Assembly: GCF_022489035.1 (NCBI RefSeq)
Contig: NZ_JAKVTV010000002.1
Location: 496,001-560,000 of the forward strand
Reading direction: 5' to 3'
Length of the DNA: 64,000 bases
Source of the DNA: Christiangramia lutea
Lineage (GTDB): Bacteria > Bacteroidota > Bacteroidia > Flavobacteriales > Flavobacteriaceae
The position numbers and the translations under genes are program-made. Positions 8,138 through 16,420 of this stretch are shown here, piece after piece. The first letter of the stretch is position 1; the number at the start of each line of letters is the position of its first letter. The notes below the pieces were generated by a model that was given only the letters and a program-made list of their open reading frames with translations, made no database searches and was not told the DNA's origin.

Positions 8138-8704
8138 TTATTCCTTAATTCTTTCTTTATAAGTTCCTTTATCGGTTTCGATCTTGATCTTATCTCCCTC
8201 ATTGATAAATAGAGGAACGTTAACTTCATAACCGGTTTCTACCGTAGCAGGTTTTGTAGCATTTGTTGCTGTATTTCCTTTAACACCAGGCTCGGTATGA
8301 GTTACCTCAAGAACTACACTTGCCGGCATCTCAACAGATAATGGCATATTATCCTCAGTATTGATAAGGATTGTCACAACCTCTCCTTCTTTTAAAAGTT
8401 TTGGCATATCAAGGGCATTCTCGGTAAGACGAATCTGCGTATAGTCTTCTACATTCATAAAATGCCAGAATTCACCATCTTCATAAAGGAACTGAAATTT
8501 ATGAGTTTCCACCCTAATATCCTCGATCTTATGTCCTGCGGAAAAGGTGTTTTCCAATACTTTACCAGTAGTAACACTTTTGAGCTTTGTTCTTACGAAT
8601 GCAGGTCCTTTACCTGGCTTAACATGTAAAAATTCTACAATTTTATAAATATCGTGATTGTATCGAATACAAAGTCCGTTTCTAATATCGCTGGTTGTAG
8701 CCAT
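8138..8704 (-). CDS. efp: Translation elongation factor P
   Basis: The 188-residue, three-beta-barrel protein relieves ribosome stalling at polyproline stretches. The first domain contains the loop HVKPGKGPAFVR, with Lys32 at the position that is post-translationally modified in E. coli (Lys34). The C-terminal part has the family segments TEPGVKGNTATNATKPA and GYEVNVPLFINEGDKI. No EpmA or EpmB modification gene is present in the window. It lies between lpxA (9 bases upstream) and the second lpxD-like gene in the lipid A operon, an order seen across Flavobacteriia. Confidence 0.95.
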   Translation of the reverse strand: MATTSDIRNGLCIRYNHDIYKIVEFLHVKPGKGPAFVRTKLKSVTTGKVLENTFSAGHKIEDIRVETHKFQFLYEDGEFWHFMNVEDYTQIRLTENALDMPKLLKEGEVVTILINTEDNMPLSVEMPASVVLEVTHTEPGVKGNTATNATKPATVETGYEVNVPLFINEGDKIKIETDKGTYKERIKE

Positions 8705-8713
8705 TTCTAATTT

Positions 8714-9499
8714 TTAATTTGAGCTGAAGTATCCTTTCATGATACCTCTTTGTGAGTTTTTAATGAATTCTAATATTTCGTCTCTTTCGGCAGTAGCCTG
8801 CATTTCAGCTTCGATTATAGCCACAGCCTGGGAGTTATTATAATTTTTCTGATACAATATTCGGTAAATATCCTGTATCTCTCTAATCTTTTCGGTTGTA
8901 AAACCTCTACGTCGAAGTCCTATGGAATTTATACCTACATAACTTAATGGTTCTCTTCCTGCTTTCACAAATGGTGGAACATCTTTTCTAACCAGAGAAC
9001 CTCCGGTAACAAAAGCATGATTACCAATACTACAGAATTGTTGAATTGCAGCCATCCCAGCGAGAATTACATGATCTCCCACATTAATATGCCCTGCAAG
9101 AGTACTGTTATTCGAAAAAATGCAGTTATCACCAACCACACAGTCGTGAGCAACATGGCAATAGGCCATGATCCAGCAATTGTTCCCAATTACGGTTTTC
9201 ATTCTATCTGTTGTACCGCGGTTAATCGTGACACATTCTCTAATGGTAGTATTGTCTCCAATTACCGTTAGTGTATCTTCATCATTGAATTTCTTGTCCT
9301 GTGGAATCGCAGAAATAACTGCTCCGGGAAAGATACTACAGTTCTTTCCTATGCGTGCGCCTTCCATTATACTCACATTGGAACCAATCCAGGTACCTTC
9401 TCCAATCACTACGTTATTATGTATGGTCGCGAAAGGTTCAATTACAACATTTTTTGCAATTTTAGCTCCCGGATGCACATATGCTAAGGGTTGGTTCAT
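8714..9499 (-). CDS. lpxA: UDP-N-acetylglucosamine acyltransferase
   Basis: The 261-residue protein matches LpxA length and catalyses the first step of lipid A synthesis, transfer of a 3-hydroxyacyl group from ACP to the 3-OH of UDP-GlcNAc. Hexapeptide repeats of the left-handed beta-helix fill residues 7-190. The catalytic His is H118 in CHVAHDCVVGDN. The C-terminal helical part follows GREPLSYVGINSIGLRRRGF. It starts five bases after the LpxC-FabZ stop and is clearly cotranscribed. Confidence 0.96.
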   Translation of the reverse strand: MNQPLAYVHPGAKIAKNVVIEPFATIHNNVVIGEGTWIGSNVSIMEGARIGKNCSIFPGAVISAIPQDKKFNDEDTLTVIGDNTTIRECVTINRGTTDRMKTVIGNNCWIMAYCHVAHDCVVGDNCIFSNNSTLAGHINVGDHVILAGMAAIQQFCSIGNHAFVTGGSLVRKDVPPFVKAGREPLSYVGINSIGLRRRGFTTEKIREIQDIYRILYQKNYNNSQAVAIIEAEMQATAERDEILEFIKNSQRGIMKGYFSSN

Positions 9500-9504
9500 T
9501 CTGA

Positions 9505-10902
9505 TTATTTTGATTTAACTATTTGTGCCATTAAAACGGCTTCTGTTGCAAGTTGCCCATTTACATAGGCATATCCCTGCATCTGGCAGATTCCTCGTCT
9601 AATTGGAGCCAGTAATTCTAATTTGAATATCAATGTATCGCCGGGAACTACCTGTCTTTTGAATCTTACATTATCAATTTTCATGAAATAAGTAAGATAA
9701 TTTTCAGGATCTGGCACCGATTTCAAAGCAAGTATACCTCCGGTTTGAGCCATTGCTTCTACCTGAAGCACTCCAGGCATTACCGGTTTTCCTGGGAAAT
9801 GTCCTACGAAAAAAGGTTCGTTCATGGTGACATTTTTCATTCCAATCACGTGTGAATCGGAAAGCTCATAGATCTTATCTACAAGCAAGAACGGAGATCT
9901 GTGCGGTAAAGTGTCCATAATATCATTCACATCCATATAAGGAGGTTGTGATAAATCTATTTTCGGCACATTATTTCTTTTTTCGGCCTTGATTACTTTA
10001 GCCAGTTTCTTAGCGAATTCGGTATTTACATAGTGTCCTGGCTTAGTAGCGATGATTTTACCTTTTATTCGGGTTCCAACAAGAGCTACATCTCCAAGCA
10101 CATCTAGAAGCTTATGTCTTGCTGCCTCGTTTGGATAATGTAAGGTTAGATTATCTAATATTCCATTTGGCTTTACTGATATCTCATCACGGTTAAAAGC
10201 TACTCTGAGTTTTTTCAGGGTTTCTTCGCTTATTTCCTTATCAACATAAACGATCGCATTATTAAGATCGCCTCCTTTAATTAGACCATGCTCCAATAAA
10301 GTTTCTATTTCATGAAGAAAACTGAAAGTTCTGGCATCAGCAATTTCGGTTTTGAATTCAGACAAATGCTCGATTGAAGCATTTTGTGTACCTAAGATTT
10401 TGGTTCCGAAATCTACCATGGTAGTCACCTGGTATTCATCTGCAGGCATGGCAATGATCTCGCTACCATTTTCATCACGATAACAAATGATCTCGTCTAC
10501 AACATATTCTTCTCTATCTGCCTCCTGCTCTACCGTACCGGCTTTTTCAAGAGCTTCAACAAAAAACTTAGAGGACCCGTCCATGATAGGCGGTTCAGAT
10601 GCATTCAATTCGATATATAGGTTATCGATCTCTAGCCCAACGCAGGCTGCAAGTACGTGTTCTGAAGTTTGAATGGTCACGCCATTTTTATCCAGGTTGG
10701 TACCTCTTTGGGTATTTACCACATAACTTACATCTGCTTCGACTTCAGGATTTCCTTCCAGGTCTACTCTTCTAAATACATATCCTGTGTTCTCAGGGGC
10801 AGGTTTGAAAGTAAGTTTTACTTCTTTCCCTGTATGCAGGCCAACACCTTCAAGAGAGACCTCCTCCTGAATGGTTCTTTGTTTCACAATTTTATCAGCC
10901 AT
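9505..10902 (-). CDS. lpxC/fabZ: Bifunctional UDP-3-O-acyl-N-acetylglucosamine deacetylase / 3-hydroxyacyl-ACP dehydratase (LpxC-FabZ fusion)
   Basis: The 465-residue protein joins two enzymes. Residues 1-305 are LpxC: zinc ligands H82 ([11 protein letters not shown]), H263 and D267 (HKLLDVLGD), a catalytic His near 290 (KPGHYVN), and MDGSSKFF. Residues 320-465 are Fab[15 protein letters not shown]368 in [11 protein letters not shown], and E382. LpxC performs the committed deacetylation of lipid A synthesis. FabZ dehydrates 3-hydroxyacyl-ACP, the same pool that supplies LpxA and LpxD. The fusion is known across Bacteroidota and probably sets the balance between fatty acid and lipid A synthesis. 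It overlaps the end of lpxD by 8 bases. Confidence 0.96.
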   Translation of the reverse strand: MADKIVKQRTIQEEVSLEGVGLHTGKEVKLTFKPAPENTGYVFRRVDLEGNPEVEADVSYVVNTQRGTNLDKNGVTIQTSEHVLAACVGLEIDNLYIELNASEPPIMDGSSKFFVEALEKAGTVEQEADREEYVVDEIICYRDENGSEIIAMPADEYQVTTMVDFGTKILGTQNASIEHLSEFKTEIADARTFSFLHEIETLLEHGLIKGGDLNNAIVYVDKEISEETLKKLRVAFNRDEISVKPNGILDNLTLHYPNEAARHKLLDVLGDVALVGTRIKGKIIATKPGHYVNTEFAKKLAKVIKAEKRNNVPKIDLSQPPYMDVNDIMDTLPHRSPFLLVDKIYELSDSHVIGMKNVTMNEPFFVGHFPGKPVMPGVLQVEAMAQTGGILALKSVPDPENYLTYFMKIDNVRFKRQVVPGDTLIFKLELLAPIRRGICQMQGYAYVNGQLATEAVLMAQIVKSK

Positions 10903-11920
10903 TATTCATTTTTTTTTCGAGTTGGTGTATAATATTCATAGTTCGGGGAAGATTTTTAAAATGGATATAAGACTTATTGTAATCATTATATCCAATTGCA
11001 GGGGTTCCCTGTAACATTTCATCATCTTTTATATCACGCCCAATTCCAGATTGTGCCTGGATTTTAACGCGATCACCTATGGTTAAGTGTCCGGCAATTC
11101 CAACTTGCCCGCCAATAAGGCAATTTTTTCCAATTTTTGTAGAACCTGCTATTCCACTTTGAGCAGCAATAGCAGTATTCTCTCCAATTTCTACATTATG
11201 AGCGATCTGAATATGATTATCTAGCTTCACCCCTTTCCTTATAATTGTAGAACCCAGAGTTGCACGATCTATAGTTGTTCCAGCCCCAATATCTACATGA
11301 TCTTCAATAATTACGTTTCCAATTTGAGGCACCTTACTATATTCCCCGGTTTCACCAGGACTAAAACCAAATCCATCTGCACCTATAACTGCCCCACTAT
11401 GGATGGTTACATCACTACCTATAAGACTTTCAGAATATATTTTCACCCCGGCAAAAACGGTTACATTGTTTCCAATTTTTACATTGTCTCCTATATACAC
11501 GTTAGGATAGATCTTTACATTATCACCTAACTTTACGTTATCTCCCACATAAGAGAATGAACCAAGGTATAAGCCTTCACCATAGGTCACAGATTCAGAA
11601 ATATGACTTGGCTTTTCAATACCAGATTTATTTAATTTTATCTGATTATAATATTCCAGTAAAGTAGAGAATGCTTTATAGGCGTCCTTTACTTTTATTA
11701 AAGTAGTATTTACGGGTTGTTCAACTTCAAAGTCTTCATTAACAATCGTTATTGAAGCATTCGTGGTATATAAAAATGAGGTATATTTAGGATTACTTAA
11801 GAAAGTAAGAGAGCCTTCAGCCCCTTCTTCAATTTTAGCAAGCTCTGAAACTTCCGCTTCCGGATTGCCTTCAACCTTGCCTTGTAATATCTCGGCTATT
11901 TGCTCTGCTGTAAATTTCAT
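10895..11920 (-). CDS. lpxD: UDP-3-O-(3-hydroxyacyl)glucosamine N-acyltransferase
   Basis: The 341-residue protein fits canonical LpxD: an N-terminal uridine-binding domain (about 1-100), a left-handed beta-helix (about 105-315) and a C-terminal helix. The acyl-binding signature ADGFGF (181-186) and the catalytic H241 in [11 protein letters not shown] are present. It N-acylates the deacetylated UDP-glucosamine product of LpxC, the third step of lipid A synthesis. The ATG is 24 bases after the HD gene stop. Its 3' end overlaps lpxC by 8 bases, so translation is probably coupled. Confidence 0.95.
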   Translation of the reverse strand: MKFTAEQIAEILQGKVEGNPEAEVSELAKIEEGAEGSLTFLSNPKYTSFLYTTNASITIVNEDFEVEQPVNTTLIKVKDAYKAFSTLLEYYNQIKLNKSGIEKPSHISESVTYGEGLYLGSFSYVGDNVKLGDNVKIYPNVYIGDNVKIGNNVTVFAGVKIYSESLIGSDVTIHSGAVIGADGFGFSPGETGEYSKVPQIGNVIIEDHVDIGAGTTIDRATLGSTIIRKGVKLDNHIQIAHNVEIGENTAIAAQSGIAGSTKIGKNCLIGGQVGIAGHLTIGDRVKIQAQSGIGRDIKDDEMLQGTPAIGYNDYNKSYIHFKNLPRTMNIIHQLEKKMNNG

Positions 11921-11944
11921 TCTGACAAAAGTAAAAAAAATGCG

Positions 11945-13174
11945 TTAATCTTTAACTTTTGGATAACACATATAGTATTTGGTAACCGTATTGGTAAGAG
12001 CTTTTAAATTAAATTGATCGGAAACCTTTACTACGTCATTGATCTTACCATTTTTATGAAGAATATTAATATTGTTCTTTTCACGCTTATACGCCAGATT
12101 TGCTATTTCTCCCTGGAAAACGAAATAAGAAGCCTCTTTTTCTGAAATCCCATATTTCTTCTGAAGGGCAATAGATCGCTTTTGGAGTTTTTCAGGTGAA
12201 GGTTTTTTCTTTTTGATCTTTACCTTCAATAGATTCCTGTTGATGATCATTTCGCAAAGATTGCTCAAAACAAAATCGTCTGAATACATCCATTCTTTCA
12301 TGGCAGATATCACATCATTATCATCTAATCTTGAAAACATCTCCAGGGTATTTTCATCAAAATCTTCCCTGGTCACTTTATTTTCAAGAAAGTACATGAG
12401 TGATCCACTAGCATGCAGGCTCTGCCCCTTACCTATTAATTCCTTTGCCCTTTTTAGCACCCTTATAAGAAGCTGCTCTGCAACCAAACTTGTTTTATGA
12501 AGATAAACCTGCCAGTACATTAATCTGCGCCCAATGAGAAATTTCTCTACAGAATAGATCCCTTTCTCCTCAATTACCAGCTCGTCATCAACAACGTTCA
12601 GCATGGTTATAAGCCGTTCGCTATTAATATTTCCTTCAACGGCACCGGTATAAAAACTATCTCTCTTCAGATAGTCTAACCGATCCATATCCATCTGACT
12701 GGAAATAAGCTGATTCATGAATTTCCTGTCGTAACTACCTTGAAAGATCCGGATAGCCAGGGTTAAACTTTGGTCAAAAATGGTATTCATTCTCTCCATA
12801 AAAAGGAGTGAAATGGTCTCATGATCAACACCTTCTACCAAACTATGTTCCATGGCATGACTGAAAGGACCATGCCCTATATCGTGCATTAAAATGGCAA
12901 TCAACAGAGCTTCCTCTTCTTCATCTGAGATCTCTACACCTTTATACCTTAGTACTCTTACAGCTTTTTGCATTAAATGCACACACCCCAGAGCATGATG
13001 AAACCTGGTATGGTGAGCACCGGGATAAACCAGATAAGACATTCCCATTTGGGAAATTCGGCGTAATCTTTGAAAGTATGGATGTTCAATTATTTTAAAG
13101 ATCCGTTCATTAGGGATGGTAATAAAACCGTAAATTGGATCGTTTAATATTTTAAGTTTAGTCTGTGAAGCCAA
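11945..13174 (-). CDS. HD-domain metal-dependent phosphohydrolase
   Basis: The 409-residue protein of the dGTPase/SAMHD1-like HD superfamily has the metal ligands visible in HHTRFHHALG (54-63), HDIGHGPFSHAMEH (97-110) and an Asp in DMDRLDYLKRD. The substrate is unknown; relatives hydrolyse dNTPs or other nucleotides. The start is unusual. The frame opens with TTG at 13172-13174, an in-frame TAA lies only two codons upstream, and the next Met (codon 43) would remove the conserved segment NDPIYGFITIPNE, so TTG is the only credible start. It heads the lipid A operon, as in many Flavobacteriia, without an obvious biochemical link. Confidence 0.88.
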   Translation of the reverse strand: MASQTKLKILNDPIYGFITIPNERIFKIIEHPYFQRLRRISQMGMSYLVYPGAHHTRFHHALGCVHLMQKAVRVLRYKGVEISDEEEEALLIAILMHDIGHGPFSHAMEHSLVEGVDHETISLLFMERMNTIFDQSLTLAIRIFQGSYDRKFMNQLISSQMDMDRLDYLKRDSFYTGAVEGNINSERLITMLNVVDDELVIEEKGIYSVEKFLIGRRLMYWQVYLHKTSLVAEQLLIRVLKRAKELIGKGQSLHASGSLMYFLENKVTREDFDENTLEMFSRLDDNDVISAMKEWMYSDDFVLSNLCEMIINRNLLKVKIKKKKPSPEKLQKRSIALQKKYGISEKEASYFVFQGEIANLAYKREKNNINILHKNGKINDVVKVSDQFNLKALTNTVTKYYMCYPKVKD

Positions 13175-13198
13175 GCTTTAATTTTCTAAAATTCAAAA

Positions 13199-13206
13199 CA
13201 AAGATA
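13199..13206 (-). promoter_or_regulatory. -7 promoter element of the HD-lpx operon (TATCTTTG)
   Basis: The minus strand reads TATCTTTG, an exact TAnnTTTG match, predicting a transcription start near 13195, 21 nt ahead of the TTG start codon. It is the only good promoter seen ahead of the seven-gene operon. No -33 element is obvious. Confidence 0.5.
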
Positions 13207-13301
13207 CATATATGTTATTAGCCTTCTTGTAATCTAGCTGCAAACTGTAATAAGGAAGGTTTTTAGACTTATTTCAATTTAAATAAAATCAAATACGCTT
13301 T

Positions 13302-14852
13302 ATGAATAATATCAAAATTTTATGGGTAGACGACGAAATAGATTTACTGAAGCCACATATCATGTTCCTGGAATCACGAAATTATGAGGTTACTACCTGT
13401 AAAAGTGGTACGGAAGCATTAGAGCAAATTGAAAATGAAAATTTTGATATTGTTTTTCTGGATGAAAACATGCCGGGTTTAACCGGTTTGGAAACACTCG
13501 CTGAGATCAAGGAAAAAAGAGAGACTATTCCCATTGTAATGATCACTAAAAGTGAGGAAGAATATATTATGGAGGAAGCTATCGGTTCAAAAATTGCCGA
13601 TTACCTCATAAAACCTGTAAATCCCAACCAGATTTTATTAAGTATAAAAAAGAACCTGGATCATTCCCGGCTGGTTTCTGAAAAAACAACTTCTAATTAT
13701 CAGCAGGAATTTCGAAAGATCGCCATGGAAATGTCGCAGGTTAATTCTTTTGAAGAGTGGGCTGAATTGTATCAGAAGTTGGTATACTGGGAAATCCAGT
13801 TGGAAGAGATCGAAGATTCGGGCATGTTTGAGATTCTGGAATCTCAGAAACAGGAGGCGAATAATCAATTTTTTAAGTTCATTTCAAAAAATTACGAAAG
13901 CTGGTTCGAGAAGGGTTCAGAGCCACCCGTAATGTCCCATACTTTATTTAAAAAGAAAATCATTCCGGAAATAGAGAAGGATCAGCCTACTTTATTGGTA
14001 GTTGTTGATAATTTAAGGTATGATCAATGGAAAACACTGGAGCCTATTATAAATACCTACTATAAAAAGGAAAAGGAAAGCGCTTATTACAGTATACTTC
14101 CAACGGCAACACAATACGCCAGGAACGCCATTTTTTCTGGGTTGATGCCTAGCGAAATGGAAAAACTTTTTCCTAAATACTGGAAGAATGATACCGAAGA
14201 AGGCGGCAAAAATCTCTACGAGTCCCAATTTCTCGATGAACAGTTAAAACGATTGGGGGAAGATCTTAAAGTTGAATATCATAAAATAAGCAGTTTAAAA
14301 GCGGGCAAAAAACTGGTTGATAATTTCAAGACCCAAAAAGGAAATGATCTAACAGTGGTAGTTTATAATTTTGTTGATATGCTCTCCCACTCCAAAACCG
14401 AGATGGAGGTGATCAAGGAACTCGCATCTAATGACAAATCTTATAGAAGTCTCACCCAAAGCTGGTTTAAAAATTCTCCTTTACTTGAAATAATACAAAA
14501 AGCTCAGCAATCTGGATTTAAATTAATTATCACTACAGATCATGGGACCATCAATGTAAAAAACCCATCAAAGGTTATAGGAGACAAAAACACAAGTCTT
14601 AACCTTAGATATAAGACCGGTCGCAGTCTTACCTATGAAGATAAAGAGGTGTTGGCTATTCAAGACCCAAAATCGGTTTATTTACCTACAATAAACATGA
14701 GTAGTTCGTATATTTTTGCAAAAGAGGATCTATTCTTTGCCTATCCTAATAATTACAATCATTACGTAAGTTATTACAAAAACACTTTCCAACACGGCGG
14801 TATTTCCCTGGAAGAAGTAATTATCCCATTCATCGTTCTAAATCCTAAATAA
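13302..14852 (+). CDS. porX: T9SS response regulator PorX (receiver plus PglZ/alkaline-phosphatase-like domain)
   Basis: The 516-residue protein begins with a CheY-like receiver domain (1-120): acidic pair D10/D11, phospho-acceptor D54 in FLDENMPG, T82 and K104. After a helical linker comes a PglZ domain (about 205-515) of the alkaline phosphatase superfamily, with VVVDNLRYDQW, ILPTATQYARNAIFSG, ITTDHGT and QHGGISLEE supplying likely zinc ligands. PorX with its kinase PorY controls type IX secretion, and its output domain is a zinc phosphodiesterase rather than a DNA-binding domain. There is no porY in the window. It is followed by tsaE. The assignment is confident from the domain pair. Confidence 0.93.
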   Translation: MNNIKILWVDDEIDLLKPHIMFLESRNYEVTTCKSGTEALEQIENENFDIVFLDENMPGLTGLETLAEIKEKRETIPIVMITKSEEEYIMEEAIGSKIADYLIKPVNPNQILLSIKKNLDHSRLVSEKTTSNYQQEFRKIAMEMSQVNSFEEWAELYQKLVYWEIQLEEIEDSGMFEILESQKQEANNQFFKFISKNYESWFEKGSEPPVMSHTLFKKKIIPEIEKDQPTLLVVVDNLRYDQWKTLEPIINTYYKKEKESAYYSILPTATQYARNAIFSGLMPSEMEKLFPKYWKNDTEEGGKNLYESQFLDEQLKRLGEDLKVEYHKISSLKAGKKLVDNFKTQKGNDLTVVVYNFVDMLSHSKTEMEVIKELASNDKSYRSLTQSWFKNSPLLEIIQKAQQSGFKLIITTDHGTINVKNPSKVIGDKNTSLNLRYKTGRSLTYEDKEVLAIQDPKSVYLPTINMSSSYIFAKEDLFFAYPNNYNHYVSYYKNTFQHGGISLEEVIIPFIVLNPK

Positions 14853-14853
14853 C

Positions 14854-14884
14854 CGATGAAATACGTTTTTATTCGATGAAATAC
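14854..14884. repeat. Short direct repeat downstream of porX
   Basis: CGATGAAATAC occurs at 14854-14864 and again at 14874-14884, a 20-bp period, beginning one base after the porX stop codon. It lies in the porX-tsaE gap. No function can be assigned. Confidence 0.5.
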
Positions 14885-14981
14885 ATCTTAACTTCTTACA
14901 TCTATCTGATTATCAGTAAAGTGTGGGGGTGTAATTAAATTTTACATATATTTACAATCCCGAATCTGATTATTTTAAATT

Positions 14982-15386
14982 ATGGAGTTAACCTACCAAC
15001 TTCAAGACCTGGATGTTGCTGTAAATTACATTCTAAGTAATGCTAAAAGCAAAACCTTGCTTTTTTATGGCGATATGGGAGCTGGAAAAACCACTCTTAT
15101 CAGAGAGTTAGTTAAAGCTCTGGGAGTGCACGAAACAGCTTCCAGTCCTACATTTTCATTGGTAAACCATTACGAATCAGAGGAAGGTTCTGTTTTTCAT
15201 TTCGATTTTTACAGGATCGAGGATGAGACAGAGGCTTTGGATATGGGTATAGAAGATTACCTGGATTCAGGAAATTGGAATTTAATAGAATGGCCAGAGA
15301 AAATTGAAAATTTGCTAGGGGAAAACACCCAAAAATTGGTTTTGAAGGTAGAATCTGAAAATACGAGAAAGTTAAAGTTTTGTTAA
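14982..15386 (+). CDS. tsaE: tRNA threonylcarbamoyladenosine biosynthesis ATPase
   Basis: The 134-residue protein of the TsaE/YjeE family has Walker A at 30-38 (GDMGAGKTT), the switch segment SSPTFSLVNHYE and a Walker B-like HFDFYRIED. TsaE works with TsaB and TsaD to attach threonylcarbamoyl to A37 of tRNAs reading ANN codons. Its length is normal. The gene lies 129 bases after porX with a degenerate TATATTTA promoter box at 14947-14954, so it may be transcribed separately or by read-through. Its partners are not in this window. Confidence 0.92.
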   Translation: MELTYQLQDLDVAVNYILSNAKSKTLLFYGDMGAGKTTLIRELVKALGVHETASSPTFSLVNHYESEEGSVFHFDFYRIEDETEALDMGIEDYLDSGNWNLIEWPEKIENLLGENTQKLVLKVESENTRKLKFC

Positions 15387-15616
15387 TAAAATTAAATTGA
15401 AGGAAAAAAGCTAACAAAACAAGGTTGTAAGATTTTTTTTACTTTTACAATTGAATTATTAAGCCATTTTTAAGAAAATAATTCATTGAACGATTTATAA
15501 ATAAATTTAACCTAACATATTTAAAGTTTGAAATACGAAAAATAGCGATTTTTTTTGCTCAAAAAAGGGCGCAAAGGTACAACTAATGTTTTAACTGACA
15601 GGATTTTAAGTTGTTA

Positions 15617-15624
15617 TATGTTTG
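15617..15624 (+). promoter_or_regulatory. -7 promoter element (TATGTTTG) ahead of the small secreted peptide gene
   Basis: TATGTTTG fits TAnnTTTG and lies 45 nt before the small ATG at 15670. The rest of the 15387-15669 gap is AT-rich with no recognised gene. Confidence 0.45.
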
Positions 15625-15669
15625 TCTCAGAAAACAAAACGAAACAACAAATCTTAAAAACCTATAATT

Positions 15670-15816
15670 ATGAAACTTAAAGCAGTACTTTTCGCAGCAG
15701 CAATATTTGGAGCAAGTTTTTTTGTAACTTCAACTACAGATAACGATACACTTAAAGATGATATCAAAAAACAAGCTGTCGACAGAAGGCTCATCAAAGT
15801 TCCTACTAACGGGTAG
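15670..15816 (+). CDS. Small secreted peptide ending in VDRRLIKVPTNG (48 aa)
   Basis: A 48-codon frame runs from ATG at 15670 to TAG at 15814-15816. The product has a signal peptide (MKLKAVLFAAAIFGASFFVT) and a short polar remainder ending in AVDRRLIKVPTNG. Its last 59 bases overlap, in another frame, the start of the membrane protein gene at 15758. Support for reality is the convincing signal sequence, a -7 promoter box 45 nt upstream, and my recollection that similar short peptides with a basic (R/K)IK(I/V)PT-G ending occur in Flavobacteriia. That recollection needs a search. The function is unknown. Confidence 0.65.
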   Translation: MKLKAVLFAAAIFGASFFVTSTTDNDTLKDDIKKQAVDRRLIKVPTNG

Positions 15817-16363
15817 TATACTTGCAATTATAATTGCTTTTTCACCTTATTTATTTTATATATATGAGATTTTCCCAAATGGACGCATTTGGGAAACTTC
15901 TTTATTTACTTATGAGAGTAAATATTATGAAGATGTTCTCACAGCTGCCTGGACTTATTCTAGTAAAATAGTTCCCTTAATTTTACTTCTAATTTGGTTT
16001 TTCACCTGTAAACACTGGTGGTATCACGTCATTCTTGTGCCTTTAGTGATGTACGGATATCAGCTAGTGTCTGTATTTTATGAAGATGTTTATTTGGATG
16101 TAATTGCCATGGACAGTGGAGACTTAGTGATAATGGCTCCATTTTTCATTATAATTCTCTCCATAGTCTACCTTGTCAGAGTTAAAATTTTTGATAGGAT
16201 TTATGGGATCGATCTGTCAGAACTAGAAGAAACTGAAATTTCTGTCTTTTCATCTATTTCAGATAAAGACATGAAAGAAGTTAAAAGCTTTCAGGAGGAA
16301 GATGATTTTGATGAAATTGATCAATCCAACCTTTTGGTAGAAGACTACTATCGTAAACTATAA
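15758..16363 (+). CDS. Membrane protein of unknown function (201 aa)
   Basis: I do not recognise a named family. After a polar N-terminus (MISKNKLSTEGSSKF) there are four hydrophobic segments (about 17-35, 68-83, 88-108, 124-141), then an acidic cytoplasmic-type tail of about 55 residues rich in Glu and Asp. ATG at 15758 lies inside the preceding small-peptide gene, with a 59-base overlap. The next Met is far inside the membrane part, so this start is the best. Translation could be coupled to the small peptide. Alanine dehydrogenase follows 57 bases later. Confidence 0.7.
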   Translation: MISKNKLSTEGSSKFLLTGSILAIIIAFSPYLFYIYEIFPNGRIWETSLFTYESKYYEDVLTAAWTYSSKIVPLILLLIWFFTCKHWWYHVILVPLVMYGYQLVSVFYEDVYLDVIAMDSGDLVIMAPFFIIILSIVYLVRVKIFDRIYGIDLSELEETEISVFSSISDKDMKEVKSFQEEDDFDEIDQSNLLVEDYYRKL

Positions 16364-16420
16364 TCCATTATTCTTGATTTTATAATATTAGTTGTAATTT
16401 AACTGCTTTAACTTACTTAC

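Noticed and set aside
13302-14852. PglZ domain as part of a phage defence (BREX-like) system
   Set aside because: The domain follows a receiver domain in one protein and no BREX genes are present; the architecture is PorX of type IX secretion.
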